From NCBI RefSeq assembly GCF_011386835.1, contig NC_088799.1, forward strand, positions 72,931,302 through 72,995,301: a stretch of DNA of 64,000 nt, in the 5' to 3' direction. Shown in pieces: positions 1 through 10,096 of the stretch; the stretch's first letter is position 1, and the number at the start of each line of letters is the position of its first letter. The notes beneath the pieces were generated by a model that searched no databases, was not told the DNA's origin, and was given only the letters and a program-made list of their open reading frames with translations. Made by a program: the position numbers and the translations under genes. Source of the stretch: Chrysemys picta bellii (taxonomy: Eukaryota; Chordata; Testudines; Emydidae).

Positions 1-96
1 TAGATTGAAGTTTGTGTTCTTTTATTATTTGTGTCATAAAGCCAAACTCCAAAAAGGGGATAAATGACTTTATGTAACATAATAGCCTTTATTTAC

Positions 97-109
97 AGGT
101 AACATTACT
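97..109. repeat. Target site duplication, left copy, of the large PLE insertion
   Basis: The 13 bases aggtaacattact are repeated exactly at 2488-2500, on the far side of the whole inverted PLE unit. This shows that the two opposed PLE copies entered as one insertion. PLEs are known to make target duplications of variable length in roughly this range. Confidence 0.85.
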
Positions 110-162
110 CAAAAAGAAGAACAGGAGGACTTGTGGCACCTTAGAGACTAACAAATTTATTA

Positions 163-200
163 GAGCATAAGCTTTCGTGGACTATAGCCCACTTCTTCGG
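163..200 (-). ncRNA. Hammerhead-like motif, left PLE arm
   Basis: Exact reverse-complement counterpart of 2350-2387, with the same core deviations. Confidence 0.28.
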
Positions 201-399
201 ATGCATATAGAATGGAACATATATTGAGGAGATATATATACACACATACAGAGAGCATAAACAGGTGGGAGTTGTCTTATCACCTCTGAGAGGCCAATTA
301 ATTAAGAGAAAAAAACTTTTGAAGTGATAATCAAGCTAGCCCAGCACAGACAGACAGTTAGATAACAAGTGTGAGAATACTTACAAGGGGAGATAGATT

Positions 400-1455
400 T
401 CAATGTTTGTAATGGCCCAACCATTCCCAGTCCTTATTTAAACCGGAGTTGATTGTGTCTAGTTTGCATATCAATTCTAGCTCAGCAGTTTCTCGTTGGA
501 GTCTGTTTTTGAAGTTTTTCTGTTGTAATATAGCCACCCGCAGGTCTGTCACTGAATGACCAGACAGGTTAAAGTGTTCTCCCACTGGTTTTTGAGTATT
601 TTGATTCCTGATGTCAGATTTGTGTCCATTAATTCTTTTGCGTAGAGACTGTCCGGTTTGGCCAATGTACATGGCAGAGGGGCATTGCTGGCACATGATG
701 GCATATATCACATTGGTAGATGTGCAGGTGAACGAGCCCCTGATGGTATGGCTGATGTGATTAGGTCCTATGATGATGTCACTGGAATAGATATGTGGAC
801 AGAGTTGACATCGGGGTTTGTTACAAGGATAGGTTCCTGGGTTAGTGGTTTTGTTCAGTGATGTGTGGTTGCTGGTGAGTATTTGCTTTAGGTTGGGGGG
901 TTGTCTGTAAGCGAGGACAGGTCTGTCTCCCAAGATCTGTGAGAGTAAAGGATCATCTTTCAGGATAGGTTGTAGATCTCTGATGATGCGCTGGAGAGGT
1001 TTTAGTTGGGGGCTGAAGGTGACAGCTAGTGGTGTTCTGTTATTTTCTTTGTTGGGCCTGTCTTGTAGGAGGTGACTTCTGGGTACTCGTCTGGCTCTGT
1101 CAATCTGTTTTTTCACTTCAGCAGGTGGGTATTGTAGTTTTAAGAATGCTTGATAGAGATCTTGTAGGTGCTTGTCTCTATCCGAGGGATTGGAGCAAAT
1201 GCGGTTATATCTTAGAGCTTGGCTGTAGACAATGGATCGTGTGGTGTGTCCTGGATGGAAGCTGGAGGCATGTAGGTAAGTGTAGCGGTCAGTAGGTTTC
1301 CGGTATAGGGTGGTATTTATGTGACCATCGCTTATTAGCACAGTAGTGTCCAGGAAATGGACCGCTTGTGTGGATTGATCTAGGCTGAGGTTGATGGTGG
1401 GATGGAAATTATTGAAATCATGGTGAAATTCCTCAAGGGCTTCTTTTCCATGGGT
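400..1455 (-). pseudogene. PLE polyprotein fragment: RT thumb plus GIY-YIG endonuclease (left copy)
   Basis: Frame open for about 350 codons on the minus strand. The upstream part has the PLE RT thumb signature (FLDTTV, then LYRKPTDRYTYLHASSFHP, about codons 35-75). It is followed by a charged linker, a Cys cluster (PCNKPRCQLC) and the GIY-YIG domain (VIYAIMC, then MYIGQTGQSLRKR and INGHKSDI). It ends in a tryptophan-containing C-terminus and a stop at 400-402. In PLEs the endonuclease nicks the target for reverse transcription. The RT palm and its catalytic aspartates are absent, so this copy cannot reverse-transcribe on its own. An open frame runs about 66 bases further upstream, but that stretch is antisense to the right arm and is not PLE coding sequence. 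There is no plausible promoter. It is a 5'-truncated retroelement remnant with its 3' part intact. Confidence 0.8.
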
Positions 1456-1460
1456 CCAGA

Positions 1461-2150
1461 CGAGTACCCAGAAGTCACCTCCTACAAGACAGGCCCAACA
1501 AAGAAAATAACAGAACACCACTAGCTGTCACCTTCAGCCCCCAACTAAAACCTCTCCAGCGCATCATCAGAGATCTACAACCTATCCTGAAAGATGATCC
1601 TTTACTCTCACAGATCTTGGGAGACAGACCTGTCCTCGCTTACAGACAACCCCCCAACCTAAAGCAAATACTCACCAGCAACCACACATCACTGAACAAA
1701 ACCACTAACCCAGGAACCTATCCTTGTAACAAACCCCGATGTCAACTCTGTCCACATATCTATTCCAGTGACATCATCATAGGACCTAATCACATCAGCC
1801 ATACCATCAGGGGCTCGTTCACCTGCACATCTACCAATGTGATATATGCCATCATGTGCCAGCAATGCCCCTCTGCCATGTACATTGGCCAAACCGGACA
1901 GTCTCTACGCAAAAGAATTAATGGACACAAATCTGACATCAGGAATCAAAATACTCAAAAACCAGTGGGAGAACACTTTAACCTGTCTGGTCATTCAGTG
2001 ACAGACCTGCGGGTGGCTATATTACAACAGAAAAACTTCAAAAACAGACTCCAACGAGAAACTGCTGAGCTAGAATTGATATGCAAACTAGACACAATCA
2101 ACTCCGGTTTAAATAAGGACTGGGAATGGTTGGGCCATTACAAACATTGA
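1461..2150 (+). pseudogene. PLE GIY-YIG endonuclease fragment (right copy)
   Basis: About 229 codons remain open in the same frame as the left copy and end in the same stop. The segment starts inside the linker (RVPRSHLLQD) and includes the Cys cluster and the complete GIY-YIG domain (IYAIMC, YIGQTGQ). The 177 C-terminal residues are identical to those of the left copy. The RT thumb present in the left copy is missing here. No natural start codon is evident; the inversion junction at 1455/1456 truncates it. An antisense reading frame of 67 codons over the same DNA occurs in both arms and is a shadow. Confidence 0.8.
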
Positions 2151-2349
2151 AATCTATCTCCCCTTGTAAGTATTCTCACACTTGTTATCTAACTGTCTGT
2201 CTGTGCTGGGCTAGCTTGATTATCACTTCAAAAGTTTTTTTCTCTTAATTAATTGGCCTCTCAGAGGTGATAAGACAACTCCCACCTGTTTATGCTCTCT
2301 GTATGTGTGTATATATATCTCCTCAATATATGTTCCATTCTATATGCAT

Positions 2350-2387
2350 CCGAAGAAGTGGGCTATAGTCCACGAAAGCTTATGCTC
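2350..2387 (+). ncRNA. Hammerhead-like motif in the PLE terminal region
   Basis: The order is CCGAAGA, then stem II of six pairs (gtgggc / gtccac, tata loop), then GAAA, then a short stem III (gc / gc, loop ttat), then tc. This is the layout of a type-I hammerhead core with a C where U4 is expected and one extra A before stem II. Stem I pairing is not convincing. Hammerhead motifs are reported from PLE terminal repeats in other animals, which raises the prior. A mirror copy lies at 163-200 on the minus strand. Activity is doubtful. Confidence 0.3.
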
Positions 2388-2487
2388 TAATAAATTTGTT
2401 AGTCTCTAAGGTGCCACAAGTCCTCCTGTTCTTCTTTTTGCGGATACAGACTAACACGGCTGCTACTCTGAAACCTTTCATTATGAA

Positions 2488-2500
2488 AGGTAACATTACT
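2488..2500. repeat. Target site duplication, right copy, of the large PLE insertion
   Basis: Exact 13-bp match to 97-109. Confidence 0.85.
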
Positions 2501-5240
2501 GGTACTTGGATACACAGACCTTCACTTGTTTTGAATTGTCAATATTTTTCTAGCCATTATTTCATTAAATGCCATCTGCTTTTGTGCATTGAGAGTGGCA
2601 CTATAGCACAGGAAAGGCTAGTTTGTTCCTCCTCTAGTCTTATAGCTGGAAGTGACACCTTCCAGGCTATACTGCTGGGACTTAACTACAGCTTTGGTAC
2701 GTTGTCAGTCACGGTAGTAGACAGAAATAGGATACTAATATTTCAACAGACCAACCCTAAAGTATTAAAAGTGTAGCTATCTGCATGGAATACTGTTTTC
2801 CACTTTGTACTGTATCCATGCCACTTTACTTTGTATCTGAGATAGACATCATCATGGCATAGTGTTCGGGGGAGGAGGGAACCCAACAAATTAAATAACA
2901 TGTTGCAATCTGAAATATACTTTCTGTTAAATTTCCTCAGTTTTATTTCCTATCAACACAGGGAAATCACCAGTTAAATCGACATTCACCTCCACCCAAC
3001 CTCAACTCAAATGTATTAATTAAAGATATCCTTTCACTTATATCATATAACTAGAGGAAAATAAGATACCAAATAACATGCCTAGATTGCTTACCTACCC
3101 TTCTAGAGATAGGGAAGGTAACTAATCTAGGAGTGGAGCTAGGGATTTAGGCTTGACAGCCCTCATGAAAAGAAGTAGCTGGTGCATCTGGGCGGTTTTG
3201 TCAGTTTCTCTTTGCAGAGGTAGATGAAGTTATGTTCAATAAGGGGAATAACTTTTTTTTCTTTTTAGCGTTTAACATAACATTTGATAACTTTGGGAAG
3301 TTATGAAAAAGCATGTGTGTGTGTGAAGTTTGTAGTAACTGTAGTTTTGTTCAGCTTCAGAAGTGCAAAAAATGTGAACCTCTAAGGAGATTAAACTTTC
3401 AATAAGGTCTCATTTTTAATTGTTCCATTTGCCAAACCTAATCTTTGACCCAAGGTATGGAAATTTGAATGGTCCTCTGAAGAATTATTGTGTTTAGTGC
3501 TGGTCTCAATATAGCCATAAGCTATGGGTCTGCTAAGATACCTCCATAATAGAGGACTGAATCCTAAAACCGTTCCTTCATCAGTTTAGCTCTTACTCAG
3601 ACAAATCTGCATTGGCCTCAAGGGGACCTGCAGGTGCTCAACACCTCTAAAAATCAGGATTATTTTCTGGGGGGGGGAGTCTAAATATGGGTAAAAAGCA
3701 TAACTTTACCACCAAGTTTGAAATTGTGGCCCCTATTTTACAATGATGTTATTAATCCAAAAATAATCTGGTCCCTCCAGTGGCCCCCTTTGCATTATCC
3801 AGGCATACTATGGGATGGTACAGTGACCACATTTCCACTGTACATCTTACAGTTCCAGCAGGGAGTGTGCATTCCAAAGAAAAGTAAAATGAACTTAAGA
3901 ACATGAAACAAGCATATTATTTAGCTTCTGTAAAACAATGCTGGTTAAGGGGACAAGGGACCTATACACCTTTTAGCTGAGACAGGGAAGGAATATTGAG
4001 TATGGGAGCATACAGGGAAATAATGAGGTCGTTATTGCTGCAACACTGCACAATTAACATGTCTTATTCAGACTTTTTCCATATTTATAACATGAAAAAT
4101 ATTTTAACCATCCATAACGAGGCAAAAGGAGGAGATGAAAACAATTTCACTTAGCTCAGTGTCATAAAGGCTGCCAATAACATAACTGAACTAAATTGGT
4201 CCACTTCATATTAAATTCTTGTTTTACATTACAGATTTTTAATAGCAGAAATCCAACCCAGACTTCAGTTCCACACACACAGTTCTTTATACATTGAAAT
4301 ACAGTATTCCAAAAATTACAAATTATAAAACACTTCTACCAAATGTTCTGTTTCAAGTTGTCTGCTTCCTCATAGAATAGCCTGGAGTGGTCTGATTTTA
4401 AGCACCCCATCTGGACCAAATTCCTAGGAGCATAACTCTGGAATCCAATTTTAGTTTGGGTCTCCAGATGGTCCAGCTATATAGAGTTTCACTAGTCAAG
4501 TCGCAAACAGAGTTATTTATGCAAAAATAATAATTATCAACAATAACTGCATGTATTTAGCAAAAAGAATCCACTGACAGAAGAAAGATGTCTTCCATAT
4601 CCTAGAGAGACCTGATCCTGAAATGTGTGCTTGAGCAACTTTACCCACATATGTAAGTCTATAAGAATCAGGATCTAGATCTCATCAATGTACTGTTTAA
4701 TGAATTAAATTAACTAACCTTCCCAAGCTTCTCTATCCTTAAGTGTTTTGCTATTATTACTTAGAGCATTAACAGTGTATATGGGGCTGTACAAAATCTA
4801 GAGTTTTGGGTTGCTAATTATTTGGGGGTTTTTTTAGTATAAAGGTGGTTCTCATGATGGTTAGTGTATAATACTAGAGTTAGACTGAGAACTACAGTCA
4901 GAAGTAATGTAAAAGGTGGTATACTGTAAGCTACACATTGGTAGATCAGTGCAACTCAAAGTCAAAATGGAATCAGGTTATCAAAGGTGAAAAGTTGGTG
5001 ATCCTTAAATCATGGTATGTGATGTACATCTTTCAGGTTCAAACACCACCCACTTTTTCAGCCTAATCTCAACTGGCCATAACACTTGTATCCTTAATTG
5101 AGCTATTCTTTAACATAGTTTTAAATGAGGTATTTCTATCTTATCTACCTTACTCCCTTCTTCATATGGACCTATTCTTGAACTGCAAGTTCTTTCCTTC
5201 ACTAATACCATGTAACCATTCACTTTATAACCTTAACAAC
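2501..5240. other. Non-coding DNA; one possible degenerate foldback fragment
   Basis: No ORF resembles a known protein. A 95-base stretch at about 3575-3660 ends in a phrase (cacctctaaaaatcagg) seen at the ends of the foldback elements at 19515 and 20785. A run of nine G lies near 3670. The rest is AT-rich sequence that I cannot classify. Confidence 0.4.
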
Positions 5241-5244
5241 ATCT

Positions 5245-5850
5245 AGTGCAAATAGCAAGTTCGATGTATCCCACTCATGCTAATTCTATGAACCTGTCTG
5301 TGATGAAGCAGAGAAACTACCCACCAACATGGAAGGGGTTAAAGAGAGATTTTGGACCTAGACAGCCCCATCCCTTATACCTGCAGACCTCCTGGAGGAG
5401 AGAAAAGGAGAGAACCTGGGTCAGTTTGTGGCTGACTGACAAAGAGGTAGAAGCTAGCTGCCTTGAAGGATCACCACCCTGCCAGCCAAGGGAACAAGCA
5501 CTGTCTCCGTGGCCAGAGGAGACTGAGGACGAGGCCTAGGCAGAAATGCAGAGACCTTGTGGGGTTCTGAACCCACCAAATTTATCAATGCCCTGCCTGG
5601 AGGAACCTGGGACCAGAACAATATGTTATCTAGGACCCATGAGGGGGCACTACTAGAGAAAATTTGCTGCTACAACTTGGACTTTAGGGGACACACCCCA
5701 AACTGAAGGGAGAGCAGTAGGAAATAGCCCAAGGTTATGGATGTAGACTCCCTTCTGGGAGCTCCCCTACTCAGGGGTTGATTTACACCGGGCGCTGGAC
5801 TGGAACCCAGTGGAATGGGAGGGCCTGGGTGCCCTACCTCTTCCAAGCTT
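5245..5850 (+). repeat. Unclassified, possibly LTR-derived repeat
   Basis: GC content rises sharply against its flanks. The 3' part contains a phrase (ggctggaacccag...gggagggcctgggt type, 5798-5830) related to one inside the solo LTR at 50090-50120. I recognise the general style from turtle LTR-type repeats but cannot find both ends or a target duplication. The 97-codon frame at 5246-5539 is not like any known protein. Confidence 0.3.
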
Positions 5851-5965
5851 TAAAGACTTTAAAGGATATAAAATGCTCCAACCACTAGGCTGCCTGGTCC
5901 TCCAAGTCCCCGTTGCATATCTTTGAAATGCAAGACCCTTTTATATATCGTCTCACCTCCCCACC

Positions 5966-6142
5966 CAGGGCTGGCTCTAGGCATCAGCATTCCAATCATG
6001 TGCTTGGGGCGGCACTTCTCAAGGGGCGACATTCCGGTGGCACTCAATTTTTTTTATTGTTTGTTTTGGGGTTTTTTTGCTTCGGCGGCGGCACTCCGGC
6101 TTTTTTTTGCTTGGGGTGGCAAAAAAACTGGAGAGGGCCCTG
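5966..6142. mobile_element. hAT-type MITE, 177 bp
   Basis: It begins cagggctggctct and ends gagagggccctg, an imperfect inverted terminal repeat of the CAGGGCCGG...CCGGCCCTG kind. It is flanked by an 8-base duplication with one mismatch (tccccacc at 5958-5965, tcaccacc at 6143-6150), as expected for hAT insertion. The interior is T-rich with repeated 'gcttggggcggc'-like phrases and no coding capacity. The short frames across it are chance. Confidence 0.65.
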
Positions 6143-6150
6143 TCACCACC

Positions 6151-8439
6151 TCCCACCCGCCCACATTTGTGTCTGACTTTATCTACTGAAATGGGAACTT
6201 TCTCTGACATCACCTCATAAAATAGTTTAAAAGATATTGAGACCGACCCAAGCGAAGTGTAACCTGCAGTAGGACCTTTCAAATGTTACTTGAAGCTGCA
6301 AGGCATATAATTATTCCATGGTTGTTTTTAATTCAGGCTGTAATCAATGTTAAATGTTATGACACCCTTCCTCAGGCTTCTGGTCCCCACACGTCACCTC
6401 TCTTGGGTGGAGATATATGTCTCTTGCCTTCTTGACTTGGGTATCTCCAGGCAGCACAGTCTCATGCCTACACTGTGAATTCCCCAGCAATGTCAGACTG
6501 CCTAGGCAGGTCTGCTTTGCCTTCTGCTCAGATGCTATAAACAGCGTAATTTTCCACTGATATAAGGTGCCATATATCTCTTGTTAAGCAAGTACATTTC
6601 TTATTAAGGTAAAAGCATTACATAGAAAACAGTAACAAAATAAAAGAACCTGCATAAACACTAATAAATTTACCAGAGATCATCCCAATACCAACAAGGC
6701 GTCTGGCCAGTGAACAGTCCTTGAAACCCCATCAAAGGTGTTTTCCTATGGTCACAAGTTCATAACAGCTGTTAGCGCAGAACAAGCAAACCTGTGAGTC
6801 ACTCCTTTATCCAGTGCCACATAATCCCACAATAATAGATAAACATTTGCATTTTAATACAATGAACAACTAATAAACTTATACTTAATTCAGTGATGTT
6901 TAAATTAATTCACAATAGTTTTTTCAAGATGTTGCAGGAAATTGCCATATCTGTTGCACTTATAACCACTGTCTTTTTCTCTTTTGTAATGAAATTCATT
7001 ATCTTGGGGAAAGAAATCACCTCATTTCCAAATTAACTTTCAATACCCTTTTAGCACCAGAGCAAAGGTATCCTGTAGTGCTCAATAATAAATTGTCTGC
7101 CCAAAAGGCCTTTCAGTACAGGAGTGCAGTAATGTCTTCCTGGACCAACTCCTGTGCTACTATTAACCCATCCAAATGTCATTTGGGTCTAGGTAATGGA
7201 AAAGACATCTAACGAATATAAGCTTCTATTTCAGCTTGTGACAACAGCTAAAATCAATGTGTAAAGTTTCAGGTAATGTTCTGAAACTGTTGGCAATTTC
7301 AGTAGGAAGGATTTCTCCTTTCCTATCCATTATCTTGTCAACCCTGTTTTACTATTCAACTGATTGGGCCCAAACATTTGTATTATTTTCATTTTCTAAC
7401 AGTGTAGTCTTTAATTCTGAACAGTTAAACATTATCTAATGCACTTCCGATTGCTATCAGTCACTATGCTGCTTTCAAAATCTGAAAAGTATCTTTCTCA
7501 GAACACCAGAAATATATTACTGTGTACACAATAAAATGTATACTTTGTAAACATTAAATATCTTTGGCCAAATTTTCTAAATGACCACCTCTCTGCCATT
7601 AACATTTCTCATGCAGTTTTGTGCATACAACCATGTATTGGTTAATAGAAGAAGATGTTTATGCAAACAGGATTGCTGCTTACACTAGTTAGACATTTAT
7701 TTATTTGGAATTTAGACACTGACTTCAGTTGTACTACTCACATTAGCAACATTATGCACACATTTCAGTGCTTTGGAGGATTGGTGCCTTCGTACATTGG
7801 GCAACCACTGTTTACACTAAATTCTGTGAACAAAGTGGGTATTTTTATGAAAATGTGTCCTTGATTCAATTATTAACTATAAAAGTTTATTCTGAAGCTA
7901 TAGAGGTCTTAGATGTTTGATTCTTTTAAAGAAAATATTTCATTACTTGTCTGTAAAGATGCTAGATCTAGTGAGAAAATTGGAAATGGATGAAAAATCA
8001 GAATGGTAATGAAGAAAAAATATAGTAAGTGAGAATACTTTAAAGACATCTTAATTAAAGATAGTATATCCTTCATGGTAAAACTGAAGTATTAAGAAAT
8101 CTCTCTATGTATGAAGAGAAGAATTTGTTTATATGTCTAATTGTTTTATAGTATTGTTTACTTCACTCATCCTGATTCAGATCCAAACTTCTTCATATTG
8201 TCAATAAAATTACTCTCATCAAAGCACCGCACATACACAATGATTCCCTCTTTATCTCAATCTACTGTGAAAGATTACTATATCTTATTTGGACAAAAGA
8301 AGGGAACATTTCTTTTCGGGAATAATAACTTCATATGTTTCCTGATGTGTCAAGGACCAAATAAAGAGATGGGTACTCCTATGAGTGGAATTTCTGTCTT
8401 TTGCCTTCAAAGCCTCCATTCTGTTCCCATGAAAACTTT
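6151..8439. other. Non-coding DNA with no recognised element
   Basis: AT-rich, with many stops in all frames. I see no repeat or exon that I can name. Confidence 0.45.
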
Positions 8440-8800
8440 CCTATAACGGGCCATGCTGAATCAAGAGTTGACTCAGAACCCTGTCACTCAAATCTCCACC
8501 CCATGCATTAATTGGGACCTGATTGAAATACAGGCAATTGGTGGAGGATGCCAATTAACTGAGTAGAGATACAGCTGAGGAGCTAATTGGGTGGGAGTAA
8601 CCACTCCCTCCCCCCAGCAGCTAGGACTTATGTAAGCAGTTAGGCAGGACTGGAGCCTGGAGTACCCTTCCCCAGAAGCAAGTGAGGGAAGCTGGTTACT
8701 GACTGTACATAACACACCAAGTTGTGGTCTGCTCAAGGGCTATAAGAAAGCATAGTGGTCACTAGGAATAACTGGAGTTGTGGTGGTCAGTTACCGAGGC
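8440..8800. repeat. Possible interspersed repeat, unclassified
   Basis: GC-rich island with repeated 'gctaattggg' and 'ccaattaactga' type phrases and a TG-start-like left side (atgctgaatcaag). The composition resembles turtle LTR or foldback repeats. No inverted termini, poly-A tail or target duplication could be fixed. Confidence 0.22.
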
Positions 8801-9904
8801 TGGAAAAGACTCTCAGGGGATCACCCCATGATGTTCTCATCATTGCTATCTATTGTTTTTATTTGGACAAGGTTAAGGGTTTTATTATTATTCAGATGTC
8901 TTATGAAGAAAATAGTGATTCATGCCTGGAGTAGCACAAAGCAGGCAGTGTGGTTGGGATCTGGGGGAGGGGCACCTTCAGTAACAATGATATGAAAGAA
9001 GCATGACTCTTCTCTGAAATGTGAGCTTTGATTTCAATAGTTACTACTTATAAATGTATATTGATATGATTTACAAAATGTCCAGGGATGTGCACATACA
9101 GAGCAGATTTTGTAAGGTGTTGTGGGGGCTCACAAAGAGGAGGAAAGAGAGCGTTAGTAACCTTTCTTCCCAAACCCTTTCCCATCTGTGAAGGGACCAA
9201 TATCGTGCTTCTGTGGTGCAGACTCTGCTTTAGCCTAGCAGTCCCAGAAGTGGTTGCTTTGACAAAAGAGGGCTGAGAAAGGTAGGAAGAGGGCAGTGCC
9301 AACAAACCATGATCATTTCAGGGAATATGTGTTGAATCCTGGGATAGGGTGGCTCAGCATTCACTTCTCCAGGCCTCTGTAATCCACTGTAATTTATTGC
9401 CCTCGAAATATCACAAAATGGTAGAAACTACCTGCACACTTCCCAGGAAGGATCATATCATCTCCTTGGCTGCATACTTCCAAGGGGCAACATTTATACA
9501 AATATTACTCAAATATCACCCAAAGGTAGTGAACACAAAATACTATATGAGGTATCATTACACCCTCCCCTCAAAGCAGCAGAAGCCTTTTTAGTGATCA
9601 CCATGACTTGGGGTTGGAGATAATTTCAGGCATGCGGCCTGTTGCAGGAGGGGCAGTGCCAGGTGATAGTCAATCTTTGTTTTGTGGACTCCAGGCAAAA
9701 CGGCAGAAAGATCTCCGGAAAAGACAGTATCTTCTGCTCCATGGCCTCTACCCTCATCAGAAGGTGAAAGGAGAGTGCACAGTAGTGGCTAAATCACCTA
9801 ATGATAGACAGTTGCTCTGATGGCTGGTGGAAGGAAGGAGCTGGCTTTCTGTATCAATGCACCAAGTTTCAGAGAGAATTAATGAGATTTTACAGTAGAA
9901 AGGT
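8801..9904. other. Non-coding DNA with no recognised element
   Basis: Short frames of up to about 85 codons occur on both strands but overlap each other antisense and show no family signature. Confidence 0.4.
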
Positions 9905-10096
9905 AGAACATGAAAGTTGAAGGTAGACAAATTAGGGTAGTTAACCACTGGAACAATTTACCAAAAGTTATGGTGCAACTATTTTAAAATCAAGATTAGA
10001 TGTTTTTCTAAAATTAATTTGGAGAAGTTCTATGGCCTATGCTATACTTGAGGTCAAACTAGATCACAATGGTTCTTTCTGGTCTTGGAATCTATG
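9905..10096 (+). mobile_element. CR1 LINE 3' end fragment
   Basis: It shows the typical sequence of the CR1 3' terminal region: 'ggaacaatttacc', then 'gattagatgtttttct', then 'aggtcaaactagat', 'cacaatggttctttctgg' and a final 'aatctatgaattt' in place of the canonical short 3' repeat. It is 5'-truncated and diverged, with no coding part. It is the same subfamily type as 27231-27441. Confidence 0.7.

Larger units (their letters stand above)
110..2487. mobile_element. Penelope-like retroelement, inverted (head-to-head) unit
   Basis: Positions 110-1094 and 1456-2440 are reverse complements with a constant coordinate sum of 2550, so there is no net indel over 985 bp. The predicted proteins from the two arms are identical over their shared C-terminal 177 residues. 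The 361-bp centre (1095-1455) is unique and extends the minus-strand copy toward its 5' side. The right arm continues past the end of the left arm with a 35-bp tail (2441-2475), then 12 bp of filler (2476-2487). Both copies are 5'-truncated: only the RT thumb, linker and endonuclease remain. The high arm identity suggests a recent insertion or later gene conversion. An assembly artefact is unlikely because the target duplication lies outside both arms. Confidence 0.85.

Noticed and set aside
658..861. 67-codon plus-strand frame repeated at 1689-1892 on the minus strand
   Set aside because: It is antisense to the PLE endonuclease frame in both arms; its duplication only reflects the inverted repeat.
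1029..1295. 88-codon frame sharing its N-terminus with the left PLE frame
   Set aside because: The shared residues come from the inverted arm junction being read from both sides. It has no domain.
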